From Amblyomma americanum (taxonomy: Eukaryota; Arthropoda; Arachnida; Ixodida; Ixodidae), in contig NC_135497.1 in assembly GCF_052857255.1 (NCBI RefSeq), forward strand, positions 194,257,306-194,321,305: DNA of 64,000 bases, given 5' to 3'. The position numbers and the translations under genes were made by a program. Below, one piece after another: positions 1-13,372 of this stretch. Under the pieces are notes generated by a model. It searched no databases and was not told where the DNA came from. It saw nothing but the letters and a program-made list of their open reading frames with translations. Numbering within the stretch: the stretch's first letter is position 1; each line of letters opens with the position of its first letter.

Positions 1-1161
1 ATATTTCGCTGCGACCTGAATAACAAGAATTTCAAAAATCTGGCATTCTTTCGTTCAGGGCTGCTATAGCAGTATACCAAATCAATAAATAAACAAATAA
101 AAAGAGAGCATAAGATACGGTGGAAGCAACTACACACTGTGCGAAGCCAGTTAAAACTATAGCGCGCAGTAGTGATACCAGATCTACTGAGGACGAAATA
201 TTGAATTATACCTCGCGAATTCAATTACAGGCTCCCAAACCAAGTTATGCGGTCGCCGTGACGCGAAGCCCACGGCTATCGGCAACGTCTGGCCAGGAGT
301 ACGAGGATTAAGAAGCAGCAAAAGTTCGGTCGGCAGAGCGAACAAGCCTCGATACAGGGGCAGAGAGCGAAAGACACAGCATGGCGGAGAGAAGAAGAAA
401 AAACAATGAAAGAAACGAGTCCGCTCGGAAACTGGGGGCAGAAGGAAACACGGCCGCGCAGCTACAAGACTGCATTATACGCAAAACCGCACGCACGACT
501 GAGCCGAGGGGACACGGAAGCCCGCCGTCTCGAAGAGCGCGCTTGTCCACTTGACAACCGCTGCACGTTCGTCGTCGTTTTCAGCTTCGAGCGAGAAAAC
601 GCGCCTGGGAGGACTTCTTTGTCTTTCTTTCTCACGGCAGCAAAGTCTGCTAAGTGCGCGAATGGCAGCGAGGCGTTGCGCCCCACACACACCGCCCGGC
701 CCGAGGAGATACCCCGCGAGAAACGCCTTGAACCATTCCCGTTCAGAGCGAGATGCATTGGAAATGGAGTAAGGACACACGCGCTGCTCATAATTCAGCG
801 GCACGAGTTAAAAGAAAGCCGCGGAAATGCGGTGGGAACGGAGCTTGAGGGAGGCCGGCAACAATCTGCGGCCTCCACATCTCGCGGGCACGCATGAGTG
901 TGCGGGCAGTAAAGATTGCCCAGATAACGAAGTGAAAGCCCAATGAGCCGCTTTTTAACTAAACCACGGGCGAGTTTTTGGTCCACCTACGGACGCGGTG
1001 CTGTTACAGTGAAGTTACTTGGATAGAGAGAAGAATAAGCGATTGTTATTACGACCGCGGGAACACGCGGTTCCAAGGAGTCATCGTTTATGTGACTGAC
1101 AGGGAAAGCTGCTGAAACGTAATGCGACCTGGATGCGGCTGTGTTTGCGCAAGTACATAGC
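1..1161. other. Unassigned DNA, no gene recognised
   Basis: No recognisable protein, RNA gene or complete mobile element. Positions about 430-900 are GC- and CpG-rich, and overlapping open frames there on both strands reflect lack of stop codons rather than coding. An A-rich stretch lies near 83-105. Confidence 0.5.
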
Positions 1162-1860
1162 CTTTTTTTTTTTAAGGGGTGTTTATTGCCTCAGGGCATA
1201 AAAGGGTATGTAATGATGGACGACGCGGATGCTTAAATTAATGAAAAAAAAAAGGTTCGCTGATCTAATGAGGTCAAAGAGTGAACGATGACGTGGTCCC
1301 TGCGTGCGAGCGGTATATTATTCAGGATTGTTCGACGAGAGACCCGCTGCCGCCAGGTGCCGAATTCTTGTCGGCTTCAGCGCCGGGCAAACCCACAGCA
1401 GGCGGTGAATATTGGTCTCAGTATTTCTGCTCTTACAGACTAGACACCCGGGGCGGGGATATAAACCTTGAAATTGCGGCCACTTTCGTGTCACGGCTGG
1501 AGTTAGGGCTACCCCGGCCCGGATCCTCCGAAGCGCAACCTCCTCTGCATGGGCAAGACCACGGGAGAGGGTTACCGCACACGGAGGGATTAGAGCATGT
1601 GTGTGGCGCCGGAGGCGTTCCTTTCTTGTTAAAAGGAGGGTGCACGGTGTCATCCAGAGTGATGACTCGAGGCAAAGACGAGGTTGGGGTCGAAAGGCGG
1701 GTCGCAGAATCTGCACGCCTTTGCGAGTTCAGGAGGTCACGTGGGGCCCACTCAATACGGATTGGCTGTGGTATGCGTGCCGCTAGACGATGGATGTTTT
1801 GGCAAATCATAAAGCCTTTTCTTCCAACGATCTGGGTCGTGCATACCCAGACACGGCGGG
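1162..1860 (-). mobile_element. 3' end of a non-LTR (LINE) retrotransposon, frameshifted
   Basis: Read on the minus strand, two overlapping frames carry the C-terminal part of a LINE ORF2 of the RNase H-bearing type. The upstream frame (1810 to about 1600) has RIEWAPRDLLNSQRRADSAT, resembling the end of the RNase H domain. The next frame (1716-1318) has HAEEVALRRIRAGVALTPAV and then the knuckle CLVCKSRNTETNIHRLLWVC (C-X2-C-X9-H-X5-C), the usual arrangement near the end of such ORFs. The frame change shows it is broken. About 130 bp downstream lie a polyadenylation signal (AATAAA as tttatt at 1182-1187) and an 11-base A tail (plus-strand T at 1163-1173), which mark the true 3' end. The element is 5'-truncated near 1860, and no target-site duplication was found. 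The family assignment (I/R1/Jockey-like) is inference. Confidence 0.7.
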
Positions 1861-4800
1861 TTTGATATTGTTACGTGTTTTGACGGTAATTATTAAAGAC
1901 GCATGACATATTTAGCTTGGCTGCCCTTTATTCATTAGGCTGAACTGTGATATTCAATTACCTAGTGGATTTCGTGCATTTTTTTCCGTCACACCTGGAG
2001 CACTGCACGATTCATCAGCAGTATTTGCGTTTCCGCGGAAATAACTTGCTACGTTTACTGCCTCAACGTTTTTGCTTCGTGCAAACAGCAGAGTTTCAGT
2101 GCTGCAGATCTTACGTTCCCCAGCTGTGCCGAACAGAGTGGAGGACGGATCTTTAGAAAGGATGGCAGCTACGGCCACGCACTGCGAATGCCGCCATCAT
2201 GCAGGACCGGCAGGGCTCGCTCTGCTCGCGCGAGAAGGCGTCCCTCCCGCTACCTGCTCGAAGCATGTCCAGGCGAATAAGGGGTGCACGACAGGAAAGT
2301 AAGCGCCTTACTTTCGCCGCTGCGCGGGCGGCTGCGTGGGGCTGCCCGCCGCGCACGCAGCGATCGCGTCGGACGCGCGGGCGGGAGCGGCTGCCTATCA
2401 GAGCGTCGCAGCTACTCAGCCCAGCCACAGCCGGACCCCTCCCGAACTCGGGCTGCGTGTGCGGCTGATCTCAATGACAAGCGATGCGGGGCGAGAGAGA
2501 CTGCATGCGGAGGCATTAGATGTGCATCAGCGGCCATCCAGCGTGCAGCGTCATTAGTACGATGGAAAGTGAAAGAGCGTGATTGGCCATGCCCCAGTGC
2601 ATGGCAGCTGACGAATGAAGTTGGAATAAACCCAATGGTGGTGCACGACCGATTCTCTGAAATCCGAAAATCAATAAGGATGACGCTTTTACGTTCCGGC
2701 CACCACGTTAAAAATCTACCCGACCGTAAGCAGCGAGCGTTATTTACGGAAAAATACAATGTACCAGGGGCTAGATTCATGTTCCGCCTTGTCAACCGGA
2801 GAACGTGTCGAGGCCAGCACATGTAGAAGCAGAAAACCGCAAGCTCTGCATGCAGATTTCCGTGCACTTAAATGGCGATGGTTACTATCTAAATGCAAAA
2901 TTAAACCAGTAATCTGCATTCTCTTTTCAATATGCGCGCATGCTTTTCCTGCGTTTTTCGGTATGTGCATATTTTCTCCGCTGCCCAGACATTGCACCGA
3001 AAGGCTTGTTGGGTATCTGACCTGAATCTGCGCTGCGACGCGCGTCTAATCATTTCTTCTCCTCCACCTTTCACTAATCCACTCCCTCTCCCATATTCGA
3101 GCGGCAGTGACAGCGGCCACATTGATGCCACACAACACATCCACGTTTTCTCCTCTTCGCTTTCCTGTAGGCACTTAATTACTACCAGTCTTGTTTTGTG
3201 CCAGTAAGAAAATTTTCTTTTAGTCACCACGGCCTGTGGATATTACTTAAGCTGTAAAATGTACAAACGCTGATTTTAACTTCATCTTGAGACTGATAAG
3301 CAACGAACAAAGACACTACTAGCGGTGTATTAGTGGCGCAGTGGTCACACTCGTTAAGTTCCACTGCTTGTAAATTAGCCGAATAGTTTACCAACCACCG
3401 CACAGCCGTGACTCAAACGCTCTAAGAATTTTGCGTACGCACGGCAGTGGCCCGCAGATAACAGGCTACATAGCCCGAAGAATGAGCTCTTTCTACATGC
3501 GAGCCATATTACCGAGCAGAGAAGTCAAAGCTGTCAAGTTGTGCGAGACCATGCATCCTGGCGGCGCATGTTGGGGGAGAAGAGGTGCTCGATAGAAAGA
3601 GAGAGAGACGCAAAAGAAAGAACCGCTTTCTTCGTGGCGCGCTCTTCGTTGTTAGTCGAGGCGATAAGTCGGAACTGGCACTTTATCCTCGCCGGCAGCA
3701 GCTCCACAGAATACGTCACTCAACATCAATGGGACGCAATAAGCGGCTGCAAAAGGATGCGCTTCCGTATGCAAGCCGCAGGATCCACCTACCGTCGTCC
3801 CTGTTGCGCTTCGCTGGCGCAGGCAGCGGCGCGCTTTTCGGCTTTATTTCTTTGCTATCGCGCCTAAATAAGGGCCCTTCAATTGTCACGGCAACTCGCT
3901 GCACTACGGCGTTGCGGCCGATGCGGCTGAAGAGAAGCACGACTCAGTGGGCAGCTCAGCCATGAGTGGCTCGCGAGGGACAGAAGAGCGCGCCGCCGCT
4001 CGGCGTCGAGACGAAGCGGGGGCCCTTCGCGTGCACGCCAGAGTGGGCATGACAGCGACATCAGCAGGGTTCCCCCACCACTGCCGCCGCCGGTTCCGTG
4101 CGAATGGCGTTACACAAACGCGCCGGGGCTGCCTGCGCCGCCGTTAATCTACAAAGTGCGCGCAACTGGTTCCGTAGGAGCGCCTCGGGCAGAAAAACGA
4201 GGAAACAGGAAGCGAATTCGTAAAAGCCGGCCCAGGAATTGACTAGAGGAGGAGGAGGAGGAAAGAGATGGTACTTGCGGCGCACGGAGAGCCAAAGGGA
4301 ATCACCGTCCGAGCGCCGTTGTGATCAAGGTTAGCCCGGCAGCGGAGGAGGACGGGTCTCGAGGACCTTGACCGCATTCTGCGCTGCCGTTTACGTCCAA
4401 CGTATGCGGGCATCCTCCCTCCCTTCTTGGAAGCGCTCCTCTCTAGCGGGACGCGCTCGCGTGTGGATACGAGGCGGTGATGCGTGCTGACGCGTGGGGC
4501 GGACGGACGGCTTAACCCGAGGCGAGCCAGGGTGCCGGTCTGTAACTCCTCACACGTGGCGATGAAACGAATTCGATTAACCGGCGGCTCTTGTGTAACG
4601 CCGAGGCGCTAGAAAATATATCTCGAGCGCAGCCGTCGCCGGTGAGCGCGTCAGAATGAAATCAAGCGAGACGAAAAAGAGATTTATGCACGTCCCTATC
4701 GATATACCTCATTCTCTTTTGTATGTCTCTGAATAGCGTCGACTAGCGGGCACCATAAGGGATCACCCGAGAAGCACGCTAGGAATAAGCAACCGACTCC

Positions 4801-5133
4801 CAGGCTGCGCAGCTGTTTTGTGCATGGTCCGTGGGTGGCGCTATGCAACAGAGTGAATGATCGGTCGCGTGCCCTCACGATCGGTCTCTTTATTCCGTTT
4901 TAAATCGCAGCTGCAAATTGTCACTCGTATGTCTACTTTCTTTGATATCGGCAAGAACCTAATGGGGGGCCCCCTATAGATTTGACACAGGCGACTCTCC
5001 AATCCTTTTATTCGCGCCCTAAGCGCATTTCGGTAGTCCCATCGATGGAGAAGGTCAACTGCGTCTTCTCCAGCCGTGCGCACACGCATACACCCCCCTG
5101 TCCTCTTCTGGACATAGGATTATTCCTTACTCT
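1861..5133. other. Unassigned DNA with GC-rich blocks
   Basis: No gene recognised. GC-rich, CpG-containing blocks lie at about 2200-2480 and 3780-4640. A perfect 9-bp hairpin with a 3-nt loop (gaaagtaag / cttactttc) is at 2295-2315. A short GAG run is at about 4245-4262. The rest looks like ordinary intergenic or intronic sequence. Confidence 0.45.
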
Positions 5134-5324
<191 letters not shown>

Positions 5325-8300
5325 AGATCAAGCGCATATCACAATGCATTTTGTCATTTTCCCTGGCAATATAAGCGTTCCGCCGGGCGAACATCCCCGG
5401 CCCACATTAAAGAGTGACCCTCTCCCCCCGGCGTTACTTGGCTCAACTGTTGTCATGTCTAGGTCTAGGAAGAAGAAGCCACTAGCTCGTAGCTGCAACC
5501 TCACGATCTATTGACAAACTCGACACTGCACTGGCAACACCAGCGAGCTCTGAGCCCAAGCTATTCAGCGGTTCGCGTAAAAGGCCCGCTCGTGTTACGT
5601 CTGACGGTTACGCATCCACGGCCCCGACTGCATGCGTTGCGCCACGGCGTCGAGGCAACGTCTCCCGCGTCTCTCGCCGTGGCGATGCTTCGCAATGCCA
5701 CACGCTCAGCGGTAATTAGATTTCGGCGTGGCGCCGCGCAATGGGGCAATTTCTTTCACGCGGCGGTCCCGGGCCGTGCGGTGTGAGCGAGCACTCGGAA
5801 ATCACTGCTCGCGCTGCGCTGCGGGACAGCAGCGGCGTGATAAGTTAATCATGCATCGGAACAAATTGAAAGAGGCCTCCCGCACGACGCCGCCGCGGTC
5901 GGCTCCGCCGGGATCAAGTTCTCCGCACGTGAGAGGAAAGAGCAAGGCTCCAGGGCGCGCCATGCATGGCCCGAAAGTGTAGCGGAGGAAACAAGCACGC
6001 CGGGTATTTGGGTCGGAACTGGGCTTTTGCTGCGTGGCGTTCCCGGCGCCTGTTCCGCGCTTCCTTGAGCCGCCGTGACCTCCCCTGACCGGTCCCCTGG
6101 GGCTGGCTCAGAGACGAGTGCGCGCGGGCTGCGTTCGGCTGCGATTCCGCCCTTTGCACCCGCGTGCCCCGGGAATTCGCAGGTTCGGCAGCAACCCCTC
6201 CATCACTTCCTTCCGCTCACCGCAACATCTTTTATTTGCCTCGTTTTTTTTTTTCTCCTTTCTTCTCTCGATCGACCGTGCGAGTGCTACAAACGGACGG
6301 ACAAACCTCTGGTGCTTCGTCTTCGGGAAATTTGTGAAACTGGCACGTTTATTGAAACGCGCAGAGTATTCAACCAGTGACAGCTGACAGAGTGGCTGTG
6401 CACGAGGATAAAAAAAAAAAACGCCAAACCGAATCTCACAAGTACATCCTAGCCAGGAAATCAAAATGGTGCATCCAAGAATGTAATATCGTTTTTAGCC
6501 TCTCCACGCTTGAGCACTACTGTGCGGCCCAGCCCGTTGGTTGGGGCAACCAGTAATTGCCTTTGCGCCACTGTACTACTCCTGAACAAGCTGGCAGACT
6601 GAGCGCGTGTAAGTCAGCCCTTCGGTTCCGTACAAACTACTCGCTGGTCTTCGTAAATGCGCTGGAGTTAAGAATCCGTTCAAGAATCCCCGACGCCGAC
6701 ACACGGACACAGCCTCCCCGAAACCTCGTCTCTGAAGTCACCCTCGGCTTCTGTGCATTTAGCAAGCGCCACGAGAGTTCGGCTGTTTTGAAAACGTAGC
6801 TGACTGATGGAACTTGAAGACAGACGCCTCACGCTCGTATTATAGTGTCCTCGACGCTTACAGTCAGAATTAATTTGCATTTGCCCAGGGTAATGTGAGC
6901 GAGCCACCGCCTCACATCCCGTTACGATTGCGGCCCATTAAAGCATGCTTACCATCCTGACCGACGTTTCCGAGCAAAACAGTACGGAGATGCAATTGCA
7001 GGTCAAAATAGTCGTTAGTTTAAGCCGACACTAAGCGTTTCTGCACCATAAAGACTGCAAAGAGTAGGGCCACAGAAAGCAGGCCGCGTCAGTTTTTCCA
7101 GTCGCGTTCTACTCGGTCGCGAAAGACCGCGTTGTTAGTTTACTGACTCGTTTACTCTGAATTCATTCGGAAATGAGTAAAAGAGCCTCCAAACAGCCCC
7201 GTGGCACGCACAGGGCTTCACGATCGATCTCAACTGACCATCTTGAGCGCATTTCTCCTCCGCAATGGCAGCTCGAAATATTCTCGCATCAGTCGCAGAG
7301 TCTGCAGAGTGAACGAACTTATTACTGGTATAGGAATGAAGGGACACACTATGGCACGTGCACTCAATGAGCAGTGTTAGGAGAAGGCGTGCTTGTGGGA
7401 GTAGCTAGCGTGATGTTTCTCACTCTATGGTATATTTATAAGCTTAAATGCCCGAACAGGTGCCTCTTCACTTAATTCTATTCCTTTAAAAGCGCACGCT
7501 CATGCACCTATGTCAATAAAGCGACTCTGAGAAGGGGAAAACGATGGAAAAACAACGGATGTGCAGCAGCGTGGAGCGAGGCGCTGCCACTACATGTACC
7601 TACCCCCCCCCCCCCTCTTTCGTTGATTGAAGCGCCCCAGAAACTTTAGAACGTTAGAAACATCTTTTAATCATTCGTAATTGCAATGCGAAGTGGAATA
7701 GCAATGACCTTTTCTTGGAATGCGAAAATGTGCGACTATACTCAAATGCTTAGCGAAGCACGAGCTCGAAATACGCAGTAAGCATGATTTTGTTGGATTC
7801 TGAAAACAGCCGCACACTGCACTCACCTGGATTTCCTTCTCAGAGCAACCAAGCCGTGCAAGCCCTAACTTTGATGTGTATACGGTATGAGAAATAGTGC
7901 CAAGTTCTCTTGCCGTACCGCTCAGAATGCCGCGTGAGCAAACTTTACCCGAAATGTTCAAAGTTTTGGAAATATACCTGGTTGCTGCACCGTTTAATAT
8001 ATAGGCCGGTTTTTGAGAATTCCCAAGGTTCTTTTTTGCCGCCTGAAAAGGTAAAAGAAAAAAAAACGCATCGGTATCCCACGCGGAAATCGGGCTCTTT
8101 TTCTTCATCAGGTTCTTGAAGGACGGTTCCTAGGCCTGAGTTGGAGTATTTCACTTTCCCTCGCTTGCTCCCACAGTGGAGTGCGTTCAATGTGTTCTAG
8201 AGGAATCCCCTAAGGCCTAGTAAATTTGTAATAAGCGTGAAATGACTCAATGCACGCTTATTGCATAGCGCAGCCATACGGCTACAAAGGAAAGCTATAC

Positions 8301-11062
8301 AGCTTTCACAGAAGCTTCGCAGTTTTCACAGAAGCTTCAAAGTTGAAGAAAAACTCGTCCCGGTCCGCGGTTTCCTTAGCTCTTCTTTGCAGCCGTGTGG
8401 TTGCACTCGGGCGGATGCTAATGAGCGATTGCTTCCTTGTTAGAATGAAGTACCTTCTCTCCACCAGGGAGGAAGCGCAGGCAACTCCCGAAAAGCAGTG
8501 CAGCTTGGAAAAAACAATTTCTTTCCTCAGAAGGAACGTCCAGCTCCGAATCCCTCAGTTTTCTACGGCGTGGCTATGTGTGGGTCGGTGTGTGGAATTC
8601 AGCTTTGTTTCGCGTTGCCCCCGGCCGGCTCAGTCATAACAAGCGCACGCCTTCCGCGCTGTCTGGTCCCGTCAAGCAAGCAGTGCAGTATACAGTTCCG
8701 TAGAGTCACAGAGGGCAAAAATAAATAAATAAACACGAAGTATAGGCTACGCGTATTCGCTTCCAGACCACGCCGACGCCTTTCGTGGCAGAAACAAAAG
8801 CAGCGCCGCCGATGGCTGCGACAAGCCCGAGGCGCGCACACTGGCTGGCAGGCACTGCCCGCGCAACGCGGCCACCGAGGAACAAAGGCTGGCGGCGTGT
8901 GTCGTCACTTCCGCGGCTGCTTCGGAGAACGCTTAAGGGAAACTCCTGATGGAGAAAACGTGCCCATCCACTCAGCCTGAATGTACGAGGGCTAGACGAT
9001 CATCCAATACGATAGAAAGCGATGCGAAGCTTTATCTGTTTATTTCTGGTCTGTTGGTGCACTCTCATGACGCTCGTCCTAGCGGCGGAGGAGCAACCTC
9101 CCAAGGGAGAGAGAAAAAGACGAGTCAACCGCAGCAAGCAAGCAGGGGGGAGACGAATTGTGCTGCAACGCAAAGGTTCCTCAAGCAGACCGGAACAGAC
9201 CAAGGGAAATCCGCACTGACGTAGCATATGCTCTCCAATAGCTCCTACAGTATACATGTACGATGGGACATATTTTCCTGTCTTCTTTCCCTACCATATA
9301 GCAAAGAATAATGAAAAAAAAGGGTGGAGGAAAACCCTTTGTCTCTTCAACATGCCCCAAAGGCGTTCTAGATGATGTATTTATTGGTCATCCGGGAGCT
9401 CCACCCGTGAGTCAAGCTTGTGCGCGGCATGCGCAGTGACGCGCTTTCGTCCCGCACTGCCCGCGTTGTCCTGTCTATTAGTGCAGCACACCCAGCGACG
9501 GTCCCAACCAATTCTTTTTATTGTCATTTTTTTCATCTCCTGCCTGGGTATAGCATCAGAAAATGTCGAGGGCTGGCCTCATAAGAGCTTCACATTGAAA
9601 TCACAGCAGCATAAGCCACTATTTGCCAACGTCCATTTTTCGTGTCGTGGTATGTGTGGAAACAGATGGGGAGTAGCGAGACGGGTTTTGTGGCGAGGCC
9701 CAGTGCGACAGCAGGGCCACGGCGGGAGTTCACACCCGTCGTAAGGCCCCCATCGACGGCCCGCCCGTACTACGGCACTGCCGGAGCAACGCCGCCACGC
9801 CGGGAAGCAGAGCCAGCCCGTTTCCGCCCCGCCTGTCCTCCGGCACCGAAGCTGTTCCGCATACCTGGACTTCCTCGGCTCCGCAGCCACCCCGACACAA
9901 ATATCAGTTTTCTGCCCGCAGCGGCGGAGGCCCCGCAGCGCGCAAAGCCGCCGTTGCCGCGGTTTGTCTGGCACTGCGCGCCGTCGGTGTGTTTGCGTTC
10001 GCGGTTTCCACGGCGAGACGGGGCCCTCTTTCGTGTCCCCCGCTCGCCGAAAAGGGTGTGCGACTCGTGTGTGTTTGCCTCTGGAAGGACGTGTTCACGC
10101 ACGCATGCCCGTCTCTGTGTGCGCGTACACCTGACGCGGCGTTTTCTTCCCTCGCATGCGCGCGTGTTTCTCCAGGGCGGAGCTGATGCTGCTGCGTGCG
10201 CGGGGACCCGGTCCCGTTCGTCGGCCTGCGCTGGGCGGCGGCCACTGCGGGGACGCACCCTAGCGCAACTCCGGGCGCTGCTTTTTCCACTGCTTCTGGC
10301 ACCGCCGCGTGGCTGGGCCGCCATTTACGACCGCGCTCGTCGTGCGCGTTGGCTCGTGTACCCTCGGTCGGCCGAACCAGCTCCGGGAAAAACAGACGCA
10401 CGTCGTGGCGAGCGCTGCGCGACCTGTTGTGTCTACCGAAGAATGAGTGCGTGCCGGCCGAATGTAAACGCGGTTCTGGTTTAGTGGAACGGAGTAGGGT
10501 GCCCACGTGTTCACAGCTCCTCTATATACGCACACAGCTGCTGCGCAACCAATGGGTCGGCTTTGAATCTGAAGAGCGTTCTTCGCTGCATTTGTCAGCG
10601 CGCTTGCGGGCAAGCAAGCGGGTGTGTAAGTGCTTGTTCTACTTTTTTGAGGTGTACTTTGTCGAGTACGTAACAACGTAAGCGCGCAGTTTCGGCACGA
10701 AAATGAGCGAAGTGGTATGTTACGTTTCCACGCTCACAAATGCGACCAACACCGGCGATGCAGTGAGTGATGCAGAAATCAGTCAGGCCGCCACTGCAGC
10801 ATTAGCTCCATTTTCCTTCGCATCGCGACACATTGCGTGCGATCGCTTTCTGGGTGAGGTCGTTACCACGCATCGCCACGAGCGCCGCCCGCGCTGGTGA
10901 GTAAGCGGAACGCTCACGCTTTGCGATCCCGACGCCTTAAACAGCCGATCATGCGGCACTCTTGAAACACGCTTCAGGGTCGAGGGGTCACGAATGTCGC
11001 TATGCAAATGCACAGCTCCTACTGCGCAATGACGCGTCAAGCAACGTGTAAGGAAGCGTGCA
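5325..11062. other. Unassigned DNA; two CpG-rich tracts, no recognised gene
   Basis: GC- and CpG-dense tracts lie at about 5550-6180 and 9690-10480 (the second is listed separately). A 13-base C run is at 7603-7615. A short imperfect direct repeat built on ttcacagaagcttc lies at about 8303-8340. The longest frames are in GC-rich sequence, overlap frames on the other strand and match no family I know. Confidence 0.45.
9690..10480. promoter_or_regulatory. CpG-island-like tract, possible promoter or first exon
   Basis: About 800 bp are much richer in C, G and CpG than the flanks and stay open for 280 codons on the plus strand (9642-10484), with equally long opposing frames, so the openness is mostly compositional. 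A YY1-like GCCGCCATTT lies at about 10317. Within the plus frame a hydrophobic stretch (LRALLFPLLLAPPRGWA) resembles a signal peptide, but I recognise no protein family and no convincing splice donor. A CpG-island promoter is the likeliest reading; non-functional GC-rich DNA is the alternative. Confidence 0.3.
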
Positions 11063-11280
11063 GTCATGGACAAAAGTTTGCGGGATGCCAGGTCGCGGGA
11101 AAAAAAAATATTTTTTGTGCTGACAGCCAAAGTAAGTTAATCAAAAGCCCTATAATCATGAGAGGACATGGATGCTCGCTCGATCCACTTGAACTAGTTT
11201 CAGCTGGCTGCCTAGCGAGGTAACGCAGAAAATATAATTTATTTCTGGAAATCCGCATCCCGCAAACTTTTGTCCATGAC
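11063..11280. mobile_element. Short non-autonomous TIR element (mariner/Tc1-like MITE)
   Basis: Perfect 26-bp terminal inverted repeats lie at 11063-11088 (beginning gtcatggacaaaagtttgcg) and 11255-11280. They enclose 166 bp of AT-rich, non-coding DNA with poly(A) and aatatt stretches. Size, perfect TIRs and lack of coding capacity fit a MITE. The GGACAAAAGT core is typical of Tc1/mariner ends, and a TA-rich sequence (gtgtata) adjoins the right end. Exact element borders and a TA duplication on the left are not certain. Confidence 0.7.
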
Positions 11281-13284
11281 AGTGTATACATTCGGGGACA
11301 GGCGAGGCTCAGCCCGTTTCCGGTGCGCGAGAGCTCGTTTCTCATGCTGCCGTCACGGTCCCCGATCCGAAATGTGTCAAGGGAAAGCTCGCGTGGGGCG
11401 AAAATTAGGCAGATCTGGTATTACTTGTTCACAGAAGCGCTCTTTCCTTCGCGAACAAGAAACACCGCCAAAGCAGTTGGCGCTAACTAGTAAGCGTCGG
11501 TTTTTTTCTGCTATTTCTCTCTGCTGACAATGTTAGCTGAAATTTATGGTGGGAACCTGGAATGTTTTTGCTTTTATTTATTGAAAATTGCGACAGCATT
11601 TATTTTAAAAAACTTTCGCTCTAATCCATGCTACGCCTAGATTTTCCCACTGCAGGAATGCATGGGTGCTGTTCAATGTTTTGATCTCATCCATACACAA
11701 GCAACCAGACAAGGAAGGGTGTCACTTAAAGAATCCTTTTAGCATTTCTTTTTGTTACGTCACTTCTAAGCCTCGACGTGGCAGCAGCAAAGATGTAGCG
11801 TTACTGTAAGACATGTAATTTCATTTACTTTCCAATTTTTTTCACGCGAAGTCCAGGTTCAGGTGAAGTCGGTAAGGAAGATGCAAGGAACGAGCACAGC
11901 TGGCGTTAGGACAAGCATAGTTATAAACATTTCCTACATGCGACGAGTCAACCACACACAAAAGCTATGCGCACGAAGGCAACAGAGAAGGCATAAAAAA
12001 AAGGCACTCTGCGCGTTCCAAAAGCATAAAAAGCTGCAATGTTTGCAAGGAGTCTCTGGTCATTTCGCGATGATATTGCCAATTCATAAGCAGATAAAAC
12101 TGACCTATCGTACGTCTTTTACATACACATTGATTTTGACCTTGTGCTTTGCTGCGAACAAAATTAGCGCCAGTTATCAACAACGTTGCTGTTATTGTTG
12201 CAATAATTGCAAGCTAACTATTACATGAGCAAGCATGCCCTTTGCATAACCTTCTATTCTACGACCTGCGTACAAGATGACAAGGGGGGGGGGGGGGGGG
12301 TACCTGTTGCAGCAGCAATCTCTTGGGCGGACGTAGTAGCTGCGATGCGCGCCTATTCTTTCCACCTTTTCTTTGGCATCTGTTTTTATCAACTCCCTTC
12401 TTTTTCTGCACGCGGCGGTGATAGTGGCCCGGTTGGAGCCAGTCGACAGGCCAGCGCACTTTCCTCCTCTTTTTTCCTTCGATCTCAGCAGCAGCAGCAG
12501 CAGCAGCAGCAGCGCCATCTCGGCTCGCGTCGGCGCAAATGACCTTCCACTACCTGAATCCTGAATCTAAACGGCTGGCATCGAAGTCCACCCAAACTTA
12601 CACAGACTCCTTCAATAGCTAAGGGCTCTGCCTATAGCTTTCCGCTTGCGATTTATTTGATCGAGTTTGCTCGTGGTGTTGACGGACGGACGGACAAAAA
12701 TGTGCAGACAAAGAGAGGTGAAACTGTAGCCTTTAAATGCATTCCTCAATCAATACGTGTTCATTTAGATACCTGCGTTGATGATTACGAAGCACCGGCC
12801 CTGATTTCGACATTGTAGTGCCACTCGCTGCGGCTCCGGACCGTTCGGTCCTCGACGCACCGATGTCGAGGCTGTGCAGGTTATGTCTCTGTAACCGAGA
12901 CGCCCTCTCCGTGAGCCAGCCTACATGACAACAGCATCCCAGAGACAGCAGTCTTGACAACAACGGGGACGAGGCCCACAAGTCGCTTCTGTCTAACGAT
13001 AGCACAGCGCTTCCAAGATGAGAAGATGCAAAAAAAAAAGTGGTTGAGTTTTAACGTATAAACCGAGTAGACATGCGAAAGCATGTGTTTAGTCTTTTTG
13101 GCTCATGGTTTTCCTTTGGTGGGTCGTCGGCACGTCTGGCGACGACACTAGACTCGGGTTAAGCTCTGATCGAGGTTAAGCTGATCTGATCTCTTTGTGC
13201 CGCAGATGGAAGTTGATGAAGACAGCGACGTGCAATGCTAAGCGCGAGAGTGTGTTGCAGTTTAACACGAGGCGTGATGGGCTG
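11281..13284. other. Unassigned DNA with G-run and CAG repeat
   Basis: No gene recognised. A run of 17 G is at 12284-12300 and a (CAG)9 trinucleotide repeat at 12486-12512. The CAG repeat falls in a short open frame that would read polyglutamine, but there is no other sign of coding. Confidence 0.5.
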
Positions 13285-13372
13285 TGGCGATAGCATAGTG
13301 CCCTCGTGCGGTGGCCAGCGAAGCGGATCTGTTCGCGTCGTCGCGGGTTCGAAACCCAGTCGCGGCAATGTT
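13285..13372 (+). repeat. tRNA-derived SINE head (candidate)
   Basis: An A-box-like tagcatagtgc (13291-13301) and a full B box ggttcgaaacc (13346-13356) lie 55 nt apart, somewhat wider than in a tRNA. The segments gtggcga (13284-13290) and tcgcggc (from about 13360) can form 6 of 7 acceptor-stem pairs. This is best read as a diverged tRNA-derived SINE head. No clear tail or target-site duplication was seen. Confidence 0.4.

Noticed and set aside
12486..12512. Polyglutamine-coding CAG repeat
   Set aside because: No coding context beyond the repeat, so annotated only as a trinucleotide repeat.
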